From the NCBI RefSeq assembly GCF_000743705.1, contig NZ_JQEZ01000001.1, positions 364,070-428,069 on the forward strand: DNA of 64,000 nucleotides, read 5' to 3'. This stretch comes from Ruegeria halocynthiae (lineage in GTDB: Bacteria; Pseudomonadota; Alphaproteobacteria; Rhodobacterales; Rhodobacteraceae). The translations under genes were made by a program, and so were the position numbers. Every line of letters begins with the position of its first letter. Position 1 is the stretch's first letter. Positions 63,104 to 64,000 of the stretch are shown piece by piece. A model generated the notes under the pieces. The model had not been told where the DNA came from. It saw only the letters and a list, made by a program, of their open reading frames with translations, and did no database searches.

Positions 63104-64000
63104 AACCGCAGTTGCCGCTCTGTTTTTGGCCGGTTCGGCACAGGCGCAACAGGAACCACTTTCGGTTATCGACTGGCTGAACGACCCGCCCGCAAACCTG
63201 CCCGGTATGGTATTGCTAGAACCACCGGTATCGCAATCCGGCATTCAGCCCGAGGTCGAGGTCACCCCGCTTGAGGCGCTGTCCCAGCCGCTGGGTCTTG
63301 TGTCTTCCTCGGTGACAGGTTTGCCTGTCGATCTGTGGCAGAACAGTGATCCGAACCGTCTGGCCAAACTGATCAATCGTGTGCCGGTCAAATACAACCC
63401 TGCCATGCAACGCCTGCTGTTCACGCTGCTTTTGTCCGAGGCCCGGGCACCTTCGGGCCCGCACGCCGGTGAAACACTGCTTTTGGCCCGTCTTGACCGG
63501 CTCTTGCAACTGGGGGCGGCCGACCCGGCGCAATCGCTTGTGCAACTGGCCGGCCCCACCGACACGTCCGAGCGGTTTCAGCGTTGGTTCGATGCCACCC
63601 TTCTGACCGGGGACGAAGATCGCAGTTGCACCGCGTTGATCGCACAACCGCATCTGTCGCAGGATTACGCGGCGCAGATATTCTGCAAAGCCCGGCGCGG
63701 GGACTGGACCTCTGCCGCGCTGACGCTTGAGGCCGCTCATGCGCTTGAAATCCTGCCGCCCGAGAAACTGGCCGTTCTGGATCGTTTTCTCAGCCCGGAA
63801 CTGTTCGAGGGGGCCGAATACCTGCCCCAACCGGATGACCCGGACCCGCTCAGCTTTCGCTTGTTCGAGGCGATTGGCGAGCGTCTGCCCTCGGCCCCCC
63901 TGCCCCGTGCCTTTGCCAACGCGGACCTTCGGGATGTTGCCGGCTGGAAGGCACAGATCGAAGCCGCCGAACGTCTGACCCGTGTTGGTGCCATTACCCC
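63093..64000 (+). CDS. Secreted protein of unknown function (3' end outside window)
   Basis: The frame is open from ATG 63093 to the window edge (302 codons). The N-terminus MWNKTAVAALFLAGSAQAQQ is a signal peptide cut after AQA. The mature part is mostly helical, Leu/Ala-rich and repeat-like (ARLDRLLQLGAADPAQSLVQ), with isolated Cys at about 180 and 200. It may be an alpha-solenoid protein. It overlaps the small membrane protein gene by 11 bp. Similar proteins follow the same small gene in related bacteria, as I recall. Function unknown. Confidence 0.75.
   Translation, partial: MWNKTAVAALFLAGSAQAQQEPLSVIDWLNDPPANLPGMVLLEPPVSQSGIQPEVEVTPLEALSQPLGLVSSSVTGLPVDLWQNSDPNRLAKLINRVPVKYNPAMQRLLFTLLLSEARAPSGPHAGETLLLARLDRLLQLGAADPAQSLVQLAGPTDTSERFQRWFDATLLTGDEDRSCTALIAQPHLSQDYAAQIFCKARRGDWTSAALTLEAAHALEILPPEKLAVLDRFLSPELFEGAEYLPQPDDPDPLSFRLFEAIGERLPSAPLPRAFANADLRDVAGWKAQIEAAERLTRVGAIT

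Noticed and set aside
1..64000. CRISPR array, prophage, transposase or integrase
   Set aside because: No array of regularly spaced repeats and no protein with transposase, integrase or phage structural motifs was seen in the window.

Overview
The window reads as a chromosomal segment of a marine-type alphaproteobacterium of the Roseobacter group (Rhodobacteraceae). Evidence is the high-GC coding style, the lineage-typical DUF6456/DUF6477 pair at the left edge, the trgA-trgB-cysK tellurite locus known from Rhodobacter sphaeroides, four-subunit sarcosine oxidase genes, a fused oligopeptide ABC ATPase, and a GC-rich intergenic element with a TATTT...CCAGATGAAG tail that I remember from this family. 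Core genes (guaA, metA, pyrH, miaA, ssb, aroB, aroK, a tRNA-Ser) argue for chromosome rather than plasmid. No phage, IS element, integrase or CRISPR array was seen.

Layout. 0-12.5 kb is mixed housekeeping: an HTH/DUF6456 regulator (cut by the window edge), DUF6477, an orphan MttB-family methyltransferase, a GNAT, guaA, two EamA exporters (one coupled to a 54-aa ORF), a FadL-like porin, a P-loop protein, metA (acetyl-CoA type by its Glu111), an alpha/beta hydrolase, ppk2 and a TetR regulator. 12.5-15 kb holds a class III adenylate cyclase overlapping a truncated hemoglobin, and a GT25 glycosyltransferase.

15-40 kb is a large catabolic island for small N-methylated, guanidino or cyclic nitrogen compounds. 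It carries a ureohydrolase, creatinase, a PotABCD-like importer, a EutA-like isomerase, a second M24 hydrolase, a PLP lyase and an ArgE-type deacylase. A second operon encodes DUF1185, an alpha/beta hydrolase, a flavin reductase with a degenerate Nudix tail, an LLM monooxygenase, an aldehyde dehydrogenase and DUF1989, with a divergent GcvA-like LysR gene. soxBDAG (heterotetrameric sarcosine oxidase) and another LysR gene follow. Creatinase releases sarcosine and urea from creatine, and SoxBDAG oxidises sarcosine to glycine, so two ends of one pathway are visible. The Rut-like monooxygenase cassette between them is the best candidate for an undescribed pathway.

40-50.6 kb contains a YrbL-like protein, tRNA-Ser(GGA), a DUF3772 mechanosensitive channel, cysK-trgB-trgA, cfa, a class V aminotransferase with a possible leader peptide, pyrH and miaA. 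50.9-57.5 kb is a complete family-5 ABC transporter operon. 57.6-64 kb holds an MFS transporter, a lytic transglycosylase, ssb, a site-2 protease, aroB-aroK, a 49-aa membrane protein and the start of a secreted protein running off the right edge.
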